A stretch of 64,000 nt of DNA from Agelas oroides (Eukaryota; Porifera; Demospongiae; Agelasida; Agelasidae). Under the pieces are notes generated by a model. That model did not search any database, was not told the origin of the DNA, and saw only the letters and a list, made by a program, of their open reading frames with translations. The number at the start of each line of letters is the position of its first letter. Position 1 is the first letter of the stretch. The translations under genes were made by a program, and so were the position numbers. Positions 39,395 to 50,240 of the stretch are shown piece after piece. Location: contig OX422204.1 in the NCBI GenBank assembly GCA_949130485.1, positions 434,001 through 498,000 on the forward strand, written 5' to 3'.

Positions 39395-41125
39395 ATGAAA
39401 CCATTGTCATCTTTCCTCAAATCATCATGGAAATTCCTGATGTTCCTTGTCTTCTGTCTGATGGCGGGATATGCATTGTACTACAGTGGCTTCACATTCA
39501 GTGAAGTCAGCTCAGATATCGCACAATCTGAAGCAATAACAATTAATCGTGCCCCAAAGTCGGACATGGAAATAGCAACCAAGGCTACCACACAAGCTAT
39601 AAAGATAGATTCTGTCAACATCAGTAGATCCAACCATACACGAGAGGAGAGATGGAATGGAAGTATAACTCAATACTTGCTACCAGCTACTGAAAAGGAC
39701 CTGAGTGCAATCTTGTCCTTGCCTACTAAATTGAATATTTCATTGTCTTATTCAGCAGCACAACATACTGGTAGTGCTGAATTTCCAACAGTACCTGATC
39801 AAAGCAACAAAGAGTATTTTCGTCAATTATTTTCCCAATATTCCATACCACCTACAAACACATCTGCAAGTTCACCAGTCGTTCAACTCTCACATACCGT
39901 ATCCACAGACTCAAAGCGAGTTACACACAGCATGAAAAGACCTCGCTGTAATGCAAGTGGCATTACGTCTTGGGAACATGGTGTTGTGACTCAGTTTTTC
40001 CCTCTAATTAAAAGAAACTGCTCAAAGCTTATAGCAGGTTCACAGGGTGAAGTGTACAATGTCAGACAACAGCTGAAAGTATGGAAGAATGAGGAATCGG
40101 ATGCCCAGTTTGTCCAGAGGATGAGCAACTGTGCGAATGTTATTGAAGAGTTTTCCAATAACTTTTATGTATCATCTGAAGAGAAAGACTTCCCCCTTGC
40201 ATTTATTTTTGTTGCGTACACAAATGCGAGGCAAGTTGTGAGGCTGTTGAAGGCCATTTACAGACCTCACAACTTGTACTGTATTCACCCTGATGCAAGA
40301 CAAGGGGAAGGATTTGCTCGAGTCTTTCGGCAGATCTCAAAATGTCTGGGTAATGTCTATGTGGCCTCAAAGTTAGAGAGAGTCTACTATGGCCACCATA
40401 GTATAATGGATGCTCAACTGAGCTGCATGAAGGATTTGCTAGTGAGGTATTCTGCCTCTAGGTGGAAGTATGCAATCAATGTATGTGGGCGAGAGGTTCC
40501 AGTGAAAACTAACAGAGAAATAGTAAGCAGCTTGAAGAAGCTTAATGGCTATTCGGCTTTAGGGGATGCTAAACGTGTACTTCCATATACGTGGAAACAA
40601 CGCTTTCAGTACAAGACTGTACTCACAAAAAAAGGAGTATGGAAAACCAGGAAGAAGTTGGGGCCTCCACCTCCTGGAATTCAACTCTACAAAAGCCTGA
40701 CCTTCATTGCAGCAAGTAGGCAATTTGCATCATATATGCTGACAAGCAAGAAAGCCATCGCTTTCCGGAACTATCTCAAACCTGTGTACATCCCAGAGGA
40801 GCACTTTTATGCTTCATTGTACGTGCTTCCTGAGGCACCTGGTGGTAGACCAGTTGATAAGTCTGTTAGAGTCCCCATAGTGAATGATGTCATATGGTTG
40901 AGTAGTCGCTGGGCGAAAAGCCACAGGTGGAATATATGTCATGGTTTGGATGTACATTCGGTCTGTGTGCTAGATTGCTACGATCTTCACACAATTTTCA
41001 AGTATGAATCAAACGCTTTCTTCTTCAACAAGTATTTCATGGAGAAAGACCACATAATTATGGAGTGTGCAGAAGAGAAGCTTGTGCAACGTAACATGCA
41101 GGAATACGAAAAGGATTGTTCCTAG
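39395..41125 (+). CDS. Core-2/I-branching GlcNAc-transferase, copy 6
   Basis: 576 residues from the ATG at 39395 (the conserved MKPLSSFLKSSWKFLMF start). The stem is about 60-75 residues longer than in copies 3 and 5 and is rich in Ser, Thr and Asn. The segment from SGITSWEHGVVTQFFPLIKR to ARQGEGFARVFRQISKCL is nearly identical to the other copies. The C-terminal half is the most divergent of the array (WKYAINVCGREVPVKTN; YIPEEHFYASLYVLPEAPGG; final YEKDCS). No disruption is seen. It may have a different acceptor preference, which is inference. Confidence 0.88.
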   Translation: MKPLSSFLKSSWKFLMFLVFCLMAGYALYYSGFTFSEVSSDIAQSEAITINRAPKSDMEIATKATTQAIKIDSVNISRSNHTREERWNGSITQYLLPATEKDLSAILSLPTKLNISLSYSAAQHTGSAEFPTVPDQSNKEYFRQLFSQYSIPPTNTSASSPVVQLSHTVSTDSKRVTHSMKRPRCNASGITSWEHGVVTQFFPLIKRNCSKLIAGSQGEVYNVRQQLKVWKNEESDAQFVQRMSNCANVIEEFSNNFYVSSEEKDFPLAFIFVAYTNARQVVRLLKAIYRPHNLYCIHPDARQGEGFARVFRQISKCLGNVYVASKLERVYYGHHSIMDAQLSCMKDLLVRYSASRWKYAINVCGREVPVKTNREIVSSLKKLNGYSALGDAKRVLPYTWKQRFQYKTVLTKKGVWKTRKKLGPPPPGIQLYKSLTFIAASRQFASYMLTSKKAIAFRNYLKPVYIPEEHFYASLYVLPEAPGGRPVDKSVRVPIVNDVIWLSSRWAKSHRWNICHGLDVHSVCVLDCYDLHTIFKYESNAFFFNKYFMEKDHIIMECAEEKLVQRNMQEYEKDCS

Positions 41126-41133
41126 CCACATTA

Positions 41134-41237
<104 letters not shown>

Positions 41238-41571
41238 ATGCAGTTTAAGCCTCGGTCCCAGGCCTCCCCTGTTTTACGAAGCTAATGTAGTATTTTCACA
41301 TGTCTATTTTATCTCTGTTATGTCTGTCAAAGTTCATATCCTGAAACTCGCCCTCTAAAGAGCAATCAGGCTGCAACAGTATAGGCAGGGATATGCACAC
41401 ACAAACCATACACATATAATTTCATGTCAAATACGGCCACAGTATTAAAGTTGAGATGTCGGAACAGTGGTACGGTCACCACTGACAGACGGCATACACA
41501 TTAGCTGCGACATCACAGGTGGTGCGCATGCGCCCAAGCATAAGTACTATGAATCTCATTAAGGTGTAGCA

Positions 41572-44500
41572 ATGGCTGAAGTGAAGGCTGTGAACATTTC
41601 TCAGCTGTCTCTACCGCAGCTGGACCAGGTGAAAACTCAGCTGGACGAGGTGAGAGTAGTGGCGGATTACCTGGCCTCAAAATGCTGACACAGTCCAAAA
41701 AAGATTTTCTATTTAATACCCACCAGTCCGCACACGCACGACCAGTCCGTGATTTGCTACCCTGAGTCAATGATATGTTACTAAACATCCACCAGCTTGT
41801 TTCCTCTTTCCTCTATGAAGAAGAGCCTGGGGTACGAATAAAAAGGCTACAGTTACAAGGACAGAAGACAAATCTGCAGCAGTTGGAACGCTGTGCATGG
41901 TAACCTGAAAGAGGTGGTATTTTTTTTTATATGCTCACTGACCTCCAATAGGACATATTACCGTTAAAACCAAATGTTCAAAAAGGGCAAAAAAAGTCAT
42001 TGAATAGTTCTGCCAGCTTGGATTCACTGTCTGACCGTTCCAAAGTTGCTTTACAGTGCGTTCATGTCACTGAAATTACCATGTTAACAGACTGACCTAT
42101 ACGCTTAGCACATGACCTCAAATATGACTTGTTACTATGGAAACCAGATGCTTCGAAAGGGGTTTGTTGTTTCTGGGTCACCTTTGCTTTTACATTCCTT
42201 GTTCTTGTCCCGCATACACATATCCCTCCTCTCTTCTTCCCCTCCCCCCACACAAACTCACACGCAACACACCCACTCTACAGGAAATATCTTTGCTCAC
42301 AAACTCCATGCAACAGTTGAAGGCAGTACAGCAAGCGTTGAAAGAATCCAAAGAATCACTGGCTGAAATTGTCCCTGGGAATGATGGTATGGTTCACTTG
42401 TATTGTGTTGAAGGTCATATCATGGCATACGGTAGTATGCCATATGTAGGGATGACCCCCAAAAAAATGGTGGCCACATTAATAGTGCACAAATGACACG
42501 CTCGAAATATCTGCGTTAGATTAGTCAAAGGCCTCCATGAGCCATAATAGGCATTATCGAGTGCTTCCATGAGCAGCGAGACTGTTAATTTCACTGGAGA
42601 GCATCGCTAAAGTACCAGATCGGCAGCACAACACATTCACACCATCCCTACATTTTGCCAAATATGCACAACAAAAAACTCTCTACACACTCACTGAATA
42701 AACACGGTACTCAGCACTGCTCACTCCACAGTCTTCCACATAAAAGACAATCCATATCTGCCACATTCAGCAGCAATAAAATTTCACAACATAACTTAAA
42801 ACTCCCAACATACCATACAGACCCAGCACTGCTCACAGTTTCTGCATACACTATACCTGCCATGCTCAGTAGCAACTACATTGCAGCCACCCACAACATA
42901 ACACTCTCTCCATGCACATCAACATGCACTACACACCCAGCACTACTCTCCCCACTGCCTTCCACAACCCTCCTATGCACACAACTAACAAACACAAAAC
43001 ATAGTTGGTAAAATGGCACAAGATGTAGGGATGGTGTGAATGTGTTGTGGTGTCGTTCCCATCTTGTTTGGCTGGTTTTTGAGGGTTCCATCCCTACATG
43101 CGCTTGTTTTCATTCGGAAAACTTTTTTGTGACTTTAGCATAGCCTCGATCCCAGGCCCCGCCCAGCTTTCCGTCGCTATTAGTACGGAAAAGCGGGAGA
43201 GGGCCTGGTATCTTTTCTCACATGAGTGACGTCAGGATAGAAAGGATGGTAGAAAGGGTTTACTTTTGCGTGGGTGCACAGGGCCCAGAACAGCAAAAAG
43301 AGCCAACGTAGCAGGTAACTTACCACACATATCTAGCTAGCGGAGAGCGATTGTCGTATACACCGAGTGTTGAGCGTGTAGTCGGTTGAACAATACCCGA
43401 AACGCAGCCTGTTAGTTCTGCAAAATTTCGCCATTTTCCAATTACGTCATGCTCACGTGAGAAAAGATACCAGGCTCTCCCCGCTTTTCCGTACTGCAAG
43501 TGACGGAAAGCTGGGTGGGGCCTGGGAACGAGGCTAACTTTAGCACTATGCATTTGATGACTTTGCACTTTGTTTACGTAGAAACAGAAAGACGGATTTT
43601 GTTACCACCTTTAACCCTTTAAACCCTGAATTTTTTTCACTTGAGACTAGTTTTAGGGGGTTTAGGATTTCAAGGGTTATTAAGCTTGGAAAAAATTTAG
43701 AATTGTTTAAATGATTGAGTAACTAAGTTGTCATGTTTAAATCAATTGATTTTGTATTCTATAGGGAAAGCAATTCTGGTTCCATTAACGAGTTCTGTAT
43801 CCTCTGGTCGAACAAATTCTTATGCCAAGAGCATGCATTCACAATGGTAACCTGGGAGAGCGGGAATGAGGCTACCGTATGGCGGGAATGGGGCTACCGT
43901 ATAGCGGGAATGAGGCTACCGTATGACGGGAATGAGGCTACCATATAGTGGGAATGAGGCTACCGTATGACGGGAATGAGGCTACCATATAGTGGGAATG
44001 AGGCTACCGTATGACGGGAATGAGGCTACCATATAGTGGGAATGAGGCTACTGTATGGCGGGAATGAGGCTACCATATAGTGGGAATGAGGCTACCATAT
44101 AGTGGGAATGAGGCTACCGTATGGCAGGAATGGGGCTACCGTATGACGGGAATGAGGCTACCATATAGTGGGAATGAGGCTACCGTATGGCAGGAATGGG
44201 GCTACCATATAGCGGGAATGAGGCTACCGTATGGCAGGAATGGGGCTACCGTATGACGGGAATGAGGCTACCATATAGTGGGAATGGGGCTACCATATAG
44301 CGGGAATGAGGCTACCATATAGTGGGAATGAGGCTACCGTATGGCAGGAATGGGGCTACCATATAGCGGGAATGAGGCTACCGTATGACGGGAATGGGGC
44401 TACCGTATGACGGGAATGAGGCTACCATATAGCGGGAATGAGGCTACCATATAGTGGGAATGGGGCTACCGTATAGCAGGAATGAGGCTACCGTATGGCA

Positions 44501-47031
44501 GGAATGGGGCTACCATATAGTGGGAATGAGGCTACCATATAGTGGGAATGGGGCTACCGTATAGCGGGAATGAGGCTACCGTATGACGGGAATGAGGCTA
44601 CCATATAGTGGGAATGAGGCTACCGTATGACGGGAATGAGGCTACCATATAGTGGGAATGGGGCTACCGTATGACGGGAATGAGGCTACCATATAGTGGG
44701 AATGGGGCTACCATATAGCGGGAATGAGGCTACCATATAGTGGGAATGAGGCTACCGTATGGCAGGAATGGGGCTACCATATAGCGGGAATGAGGCTACC
44801 GTATGGCAGGAATGGGGCTACCATATAGCGGGAATGAGGCTACCATATAGTGGGAATGGGGCTACCGTATAGCAGGAATGAGGCTACCGTATGGCAGGAA
44901 TGGGGCTACCATATAGCGGGAATGAGGCTACCATATAGTGGGAATGGGGCTACCGTATAGCGGGAATGAGGCTACCGTATGACGGGAATGGGGCTACCGT
45001 ATGACAGGAATGGGGCTACCATATAGCGGGAATGAGGCTACCATATAGCGGGAATGAGGCTACCGTATGACGGGAATGGGGCTACCGTATGACGGGAATG
45101 AGGCTACCGTATGGCAGGAATGAGGCTACCATATAGCGGGAATGGGGCTACCGTATAGCGGGAATGAGGCTACCGTATGGCAGGAATGAGGCTACCGTAT
45201 GACGGGAATGAGGCTACCATATAGCGGGAATGAGGCTACCGTATGGCAGGAATGAGGCTACCGTATGGCGGGAATGCGTTCACTATTAAAGCATTGTTAT
45301 TTCAAGTAAAGGATTAACAAAGCTTTTGCCGTAGCACTGACAAAGTGTTTGATAAAGATTTTAGATAAGTAGTGCTCAAATGAAGGTAACCCTCTAGCAC
45401 TAACCTTGTACGAGCATCTTGGGGTGTGGTTTTAGTAAAGGATTAATGCTCTTACTTTCAGTCTTTTAGATTTGGATATTTAGTTAGTTATCAGTGGAAA
45501 AAGGCAGTTTTCTATTTTAGTATAACTTGGGTTGTTATCGAGTTCAGTTCTAGTTCCTAATTTAATGATAATTCGATTAACTTAAAATTTCCATGGCAAC
45601 ACTAAAGGTTATTAAAGAATGACCCCACGAAGCTGATTTCCTTAGCTACCATATTTGTAGATGTATGTTCCAGGAAAGATGACACATGGGGAGAAAGTGC
45701 TCGTGGATATTGGAACAGGTTATTATGTGGAGAAGGTACAACTATAGCCAGACACCTGTAGTTGGGAAATGAAGTGCAAGGGGAGGGGGGGAGGGGGAAG
45801 GGGGGAGGGGAGAAAGGGGAAAGAGAAGGGTAAGGAGAAGGGGGAGGGGGAAGGGTGAGAGGAGAAGGGGGGAGAGAAGAAAGGGGAAAGGAGAAGGGGG
45901 AGGGGGAAGGATGAGGGGAGAAGGGGGAAAGAGAAGCGGAAAGGTGGAGGTAAAAAGGGAAGGGGAGGGAGAAAGTGGAGAAAGAGGGACGGGGATGGGA
46001 AAAGGGTGAGGGGGAAGGGAGAGGGAGGAGGGGGATGTGGGTACCTCATTTCCAAGGAAATCATGTAGCTGGAATGTTTTCTCATACCCAGACGGTAGAA
46101 GAAGGAGGCAAGTTCTTTCAACGGAGAATGGACTATGTAACCAAAAACCTTGAATCACTTCAGAAGACACTATTGGAGAAGTGCAAAATGAGAGAAGGTA
46201 CGTACCTAGATCCAAATCAAAGGTTGTCTTTCTATACAGCAATTGGGGTTTGAAACCGCAACCGGTAATTGTAACAGTCCCACTAGAAATGAAATATCCA
46301 TGACATATTTCGATTACATCACCATGTATAGGCACTGTACTGCAAAACTTCCACTGTAGTGCAAAGAATGGGGCTGGAGCTTCTGGTGTATTTCCAGCAG
46401 GCATGGCAATGCGTACTCGTGCCGTTGAGCGCTACAAAGGCGTGTTCCAGAGCTCTCCCTTGCTGTACAATGTCGAATAAGGACAACCAGAGGCTGGAAC
46501 TATGCGTACCAGAGTTATTATAATGTCCAGTTGGTCAATCAATCAGTGGTGCTGAACAATCTTGTGCGAGAGCCCTGCCAGTGTCCACATTATCCAGTGA
46601 ATTTTGTATAGTCCAGGTACTGGTGGGACCGAAAAACCTGTCCGCTTTACGGAATAGTGAGGTGTCCGCATTTGGTATTTAATGGCGCTTTGCCCGGGAC
46701 CGCGTCAAGTGACCACGTAAGTGAGGTGGCCGCTATTGGGAGGTGTCCGTTAAGGGAGGTTCCACTGTAATGTGCCTCACGCTAAGGCATTCGGAAATAA
46801 TTATGTATCTGATGCATTTGTGAAGTGCATGTGAGCCTTGCCCTGTAAGTTTAGCAAAATAACACTTTCGAATTTGGTGTGTGATTGAAAAATATGAAGA
46901 TTCCTGCCACATAATATCTGCTAGTGTGCACTGATCAACTGGGATTATGGGAAATACTGGTTCCTTTCTGTGCAGGCATCATGGGAGTAATGCGGATGAA
47001 GCTACAGGCAATAGCCGCAAGACCTCAGTAG
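41572..47031 (+). CDS. PFDN5: Prefoldin subunit 5 (six exons)
   Basis: Alpha-type subunit of the cytosolic prefoldin hexamer, which passes unfolded actin and tubulin to CCT/TRiC. Exons: 41572-41649, 42284-42386, 43765-43796, 45661-45735, 46092-46197 and 46976-47031. All are GT-AG and in phase; they total 450 nt, giving 149 residues (the human protein is about 154). The start reads MAEVKAVNISQLSLPQLDQV. The first coiled coil is in exon 2 (SMQQLKAVQQALKESKESLA), the beta-hairpin core across exons 3-4 (KAILVPLTSS then MYVPGKMTHGEKVLVDIGTG, then YYVEK), and the second coiled coil in exon 5 (KFFQRRMDYVTKNLESLQKT). The introns are swollen by transposons and repeats, unlike the tiny coding exons. 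Confidence 0.95.
42624..43056. mobile_element. Inverted-repeat element in PFDN5 intron 2
   Basis: ACAACACATTCACACCATCC (followed by CTACAT) at about 42626-42655 is mirrored by ATGTAGGGATGGTGTGAATG (followed by TGTTGT) at about 43022-43049, about 390 bp apart. No clear target duplication. The interior is rich in short CACA and CAGCACT-type words and codes for nothing recognisable. Confidence 0.6.
43141..43536. mobile_element. 396-bp TAGCCTCG MITE with exact 9-bp target duplication
   Basis: Lies in PFDN5 intron 2. The left end is TAGCCTCGATCCCAGGCCCC and the right end GGGGCCTGGGAACGAGGCTA; the inverted repeats extend about 90 bp through an ACGTGAGAAAAGATACCAGG block. ACTTTAGCA is repeated exactly at 43132-43140 and 43537-43545. 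Confidence 0.92.
43765..43796 (+). other. PFDN5: PFDN5 microexon, 32 nt
   Basis: After TTCTATAG, 32 nt complete a Gly codon and encode KAILVPLTSS, then end before the donor GTATCC. The phases fit exon 2 (ends in phase 1) and exon 4 (phase 0), and the peptide matches the conserved LVPLTSS core of PFDN5. The large minisatellite begins only about 60 bp downstream of the donor. Confidence 0.88.
43856..45276. repeat. 22-bp minisatellite in PFDN5 intron 3, about 64 copies
   Basis: The unit is GGGAATGAGGCTACCGTATG plus AC or GC, with variants (GAGGCT or GGGGCT; CCGTATGAC, CCATATAGT, CCGTATGGC). The first 13 bases closely resemble the MITE terminus GGGAACGAGGCTA. Variant types are interleaved in recurring patterns, suggesting higher-order duplication. 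Confidence 0.95.
45776..46042. repeat. Polypurine tract in PFDN5 intron 4
   Basis: About 265 bp almost purely G and A on the plus strand (GGGGAGGGGGAAGG-type runs), ending about 50 bp before the acceptor of exon 5. Many G-runs could form G-quadruplexes or a triplex. The long Pro/Ser/Leu frames on the minus strand (to 220 codons) arise from this composition. Confidence 0.93.
46590..46772. mobile_element. DNA transposon terminus in PFDN5 intron 5
   Basis: A stretch containing GAGGTGTCCGCATTTGG, GAGGTGGCCGCTATTGGGAG and GTGTCCGTTAAGGGAGGTTC ends in CACTGTAATG. The complement of its end, CATTACAGTGGAACCTCCCT, looks like the terminus of pogo/Tc1-type elements. I could not define the other end. 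Confidence 0.45.
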
Positions 47032-47224
47032 AGTATTTCCATACCAACTTGTAACATTACATTCATTCTGCTATAATAATTATGTATTGTACAGTTGATT
47101 CGAATTATCCAAACATGTTTGGACCGAAGGATGTTTAGGATGTAATGCACATGACTCAGTGATAACTCTATGGGCCTGTATGTTCACATGCTATCATGTT
47201 AGCCTCATCCCCAGGCCCATAATT
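47032..47224. other. PFDN5 3' flank
   Basis: Short AT-rich sequence after the PFDN5 stop codon. At 47202-47220 a lone MITE end (TAGCCTCATCCCCAGGCCCA) appears. Nothing else is seen. Confidence 0.5.
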
Positions 47225-47395
47225 CCCATGGTTCATGCCCATGAGATCAACTCGCACGAAATCAACTCCCACGAAATCAACTCGCACGAAATCAGCTCCC
47301 ACGAAATCAACTCCCACGAAATCAACTCCCACGAAATCAACTCCCACGAAATCAACTCCCACGAGATCAACTTCCCATGAGGTCAACTCCAACCA
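47225..47395. repeat. 15-bp minisatellite, about 10 copies
   Basis: Units of ATCAACTCCCACGAA (with TCGCACGAA variants) repeat about ten times and degrade at the right end into ACTTCCCATGAGGTCAACTC. The coding frames here are artefacts of a period divisible by three. Confidence 0.9.
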
Positions 47396-47410
47396 GATCA
47401 ACTTCCCATG

Positions 47411-47466
47411 TAGCCTCATACCCAGGCCGCTCAAAAAAATTTTAGAGCGGCCTGGGTATGGGGCTA
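47411..47466. mobile_element. 56-bp mini-MITE hairpin
   Basis: TAGCCTCATACCCAGGCCGC is mirrored by GCGGCCTGGGTATGGGGCTA around a small AT loop. The flanks CTTCCCATG and CTTCCCACA match at 7 of 9 positions, consistent with a decayed 9-bp target duplication. Confidence 0.8.
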
Positions 47467-47564
47467 CTTCCCACAAGGTCAACTCCCAGTAAAAGTTGTT
47501 AATGAAATGTGACAGGGTCTGAGTCAAAGTTATTAAAGTAGTTAACAATTTTTGATCACTTGCC

Positions 47565-50240
47565 AATGCCTACCCACCTCCAGTTTTGATCACCTACCCA
47601 CCTCCAGTTTTGATCGCCTTCCCACCTCCAGTTTTGATCGCCTACCCACCTCCAGTTTTGATCGCCTACCCACCTCCAGTTTTGATCGCCTACCCACCTC
47701 CAGTTTTGATCACCTACCCACCTCCAGTTTTGATCACCTACCCACCTCCAGTTTTGATCGCCTACCCACCTCCAGTTTTGATCGCCTTCCCACCTCCAGT
47801 TTTGATCACCTACCCACCTCCAGTTTTGATCGCCTTCCCACCTCCAGTTTTGATCACCTACCCACCTCCAGTTTTGATCACCTACCCACCTCCAGTTTTG
47901 ATCGCCTACCCACCTCCAGTTTTGATCGCCTACCGACCTCCAGTTTTGATCACCTACCCACCTCCAGTTTTGATCGCCTACCCACCTCCAGTTTTGATCA
48001 CCTACCCACCTCCAGTTTTGATCGCCTACCCACCTCCAGTTTTGATCACCTACCCACCTCCAGTTTTGATCACCTACCCACCTCTAGTTTTGATCGCCTA
48101 CCCACCTCCAGTTTTGATCGCCTACCCACCTCCAGTTTTGATCGCCTACCCACCTCTAGTTTTGATCACCTACCGACCTCCAGTTTTGATCACCTACCCA
48201 CCTCCAGTTTTGATCACCTACCCACCTCCAGTTTTGATCGCCTACCCACCTCCAGTTTTGATCACCTACCCACCTCCAGTTTTGATCGCCTACCCACCTC
48301 CAGTTTTGATCGCCTACCCACCTCCAGTTTTGATCGCCTACCCACCTTAAGTTTTGACCGCCTACCCACCTCCAGTTTTGATCACCTACCCACCTCCAGT
48401 TTTGATCGCCTATATACCCACCTCCAGTTTTGATCGCCTACCCACCTCCAGTTTTGATCACCTACCCACCTCCAGTTTTGATCGCCTACCCACCTCCAGT
48501 TTTGATCACCTACCCACCTCCAGTTTTGATCACCTACCCACCTCCAGTTTTGATCGCCTACCCACCTCCAGTTTTGACCGCCTACCCACCTCCAGTTTTG
48601 ATCACCTACCGACCTCCAGTTTTGATCGCCTATATACCCACCTCCAGTTTTGATCGCCTATATACCCACCTCCAGTTTTGATCGCCTATATACCCACCTC
48701 CAGTTTTGATCGCCTATATACCCACCTCCAGTTTTGATCACCTACCCACCTCCAGTTTTGATCACCTACCCACCTCCAGTTTTGATCGCCTTCCCACCTC
48801 CAGTTTTGATCGCCTACCCACCTCCAGTTTTGACCGCCTTCCCACCTCCAGTTTTGATCACCTTCCCACCTCCAGTTTTGATCGCCTTCCCACCTCCAGT
48901 TTTGATCGCCTATATACCCACCTCCAGTTTTGATCACCTTCCCACCTCCAGTTTTGATCGCCTATATACCCACCTCCAGTTTTGATCGCCTACCCACCTC
49001 CAGTTTTGATCGCCTACCGACCTCCAGTTTTGATCACCTACCCACCTCCAGTTTTGATCGCCTACCCACCTCCAGTTTTGATCACCTACCCACCTCCAGT
49101 TTTGATCGCCTACCCACCTCCAGTTTTGATCACCTACCCACCTCCAGTTTTGATCACCTACCCACCTCTAGTTTTGATCGCCTACCCACCTCCAGTTTTG
49201 ATCGCCTACCCACCTCTAGTTTTGATCACCTACCGACCTCCAGTTTTGATCACCTACCCACCTCCAGTTTTGATCGCCTACCCACCTCCAGTTTTGATCA
49301 CCTACCCACCTCCAGTTTTGATCACCTACCCACCTCCAGTTTTGATCACCTACCCACCTCCAGTTTTGATCGCCTACCCACCTCTAGTTTTGATCACCTA
49401 CCCACCTCCAGTTTTGATCGCCTACCCACCTCCAGTTTTGATCGCCTACCCACCTCCAGTTTTGATCGCCTACCCACCTCCAGTTTTGATCACCTACCCA
49501 CCTCCAGTTTTGATCACCTACCCACCTCCAGTTTTGATCGCCTACCCACCTCCAGTTTTGACCGCCTACCCACCTCCAGTTTTGATCACCTACCGACCTC
49601 CAGTTTTGATCGCCTATATACCCACCTCCAGTTTTGATCGCCTATATACCCACCTCCAGTTTTGATCGCCTATATACCCACCTCCAGTTTTGATCGCCTA
49701 TATACCCACCTCCAGTTTTGATCGCCTATATACCCACCTCCAGTTTTGATCACCTACCCACCTCCAGTTTTGATCACCTACCCACCTCCAGTTTTGATCG
49801 CCTTCCCACCTCCAGTTTTGATCGCCTACCCACCTCCAGTTTTGACCGCCTTCCCACCTCCAGTTTTGATCACCTTCCCACCTCCAGTTTTGATCGCCTT
49901 CCCACCTCCAGTTTTGATCGCCTATATACCCACCTCCAGTTTTGATCACCTTCCCACCTCCAGTTTTGATCGCCTATATACCCACCTCCAGTTTTGATCA
50001 CCTACCCACCTCCAGTTTTGATCGCCTATATACCCACCTCCAGTTTTGATCACCTACCCACCTCCATGCAGTTTTGATCGCCTACCCACCTCCAGTTTTG
50101 ATTGCCTTCCCACCTCCAGTTTTGATCACCTTCCCACCTCCAGTTTTGATCGCCTACCCACCTCCAGTTTTGATCGCCTACCCACCTCCAGTTTTGATCA
50201 CCTACCCACCTCCAGTTTTGATCGCCTTCCCACCTCCAGT
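47565..50240. repeat. 24/28-bp minisatellite, 2.7 kb, about 110 copies
   Basis: The unit is CCCACCTCCAGTTTTGATCG (or TCA) plus CCTA, 24 bp long, with a 28-bp variant containing TATATACCC. A block around 48600-49000 recurs at about 49610-50010 with an offset of 1012 bp and the same order of variants, so a 1-kb higher-order duplication lies inside. All three frames on plus are open for long distances (up to 293 codons), which is a property of the 24-bp period. The CCTCCAGTTTTGATCGC core matches the inner part of the MITE family. Confidence 0.96.

Noticed and set aside
45723-46404. Minus-strand Pro/Ser/Leu-rich frames of 132 and 220 codons
   Set aside because: Produced by the polypurine tract and antisense to PFDN5 exon 5.
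47552-49665. Long plus-strand frames of up to 293 codons (repeats of RLPTSSFD or YPPPVLIA)
   Set aside because: They exist in several frames at once because the repeat period is 24 bp, a multiple of three; they have no start context and no non-repeat sequence.
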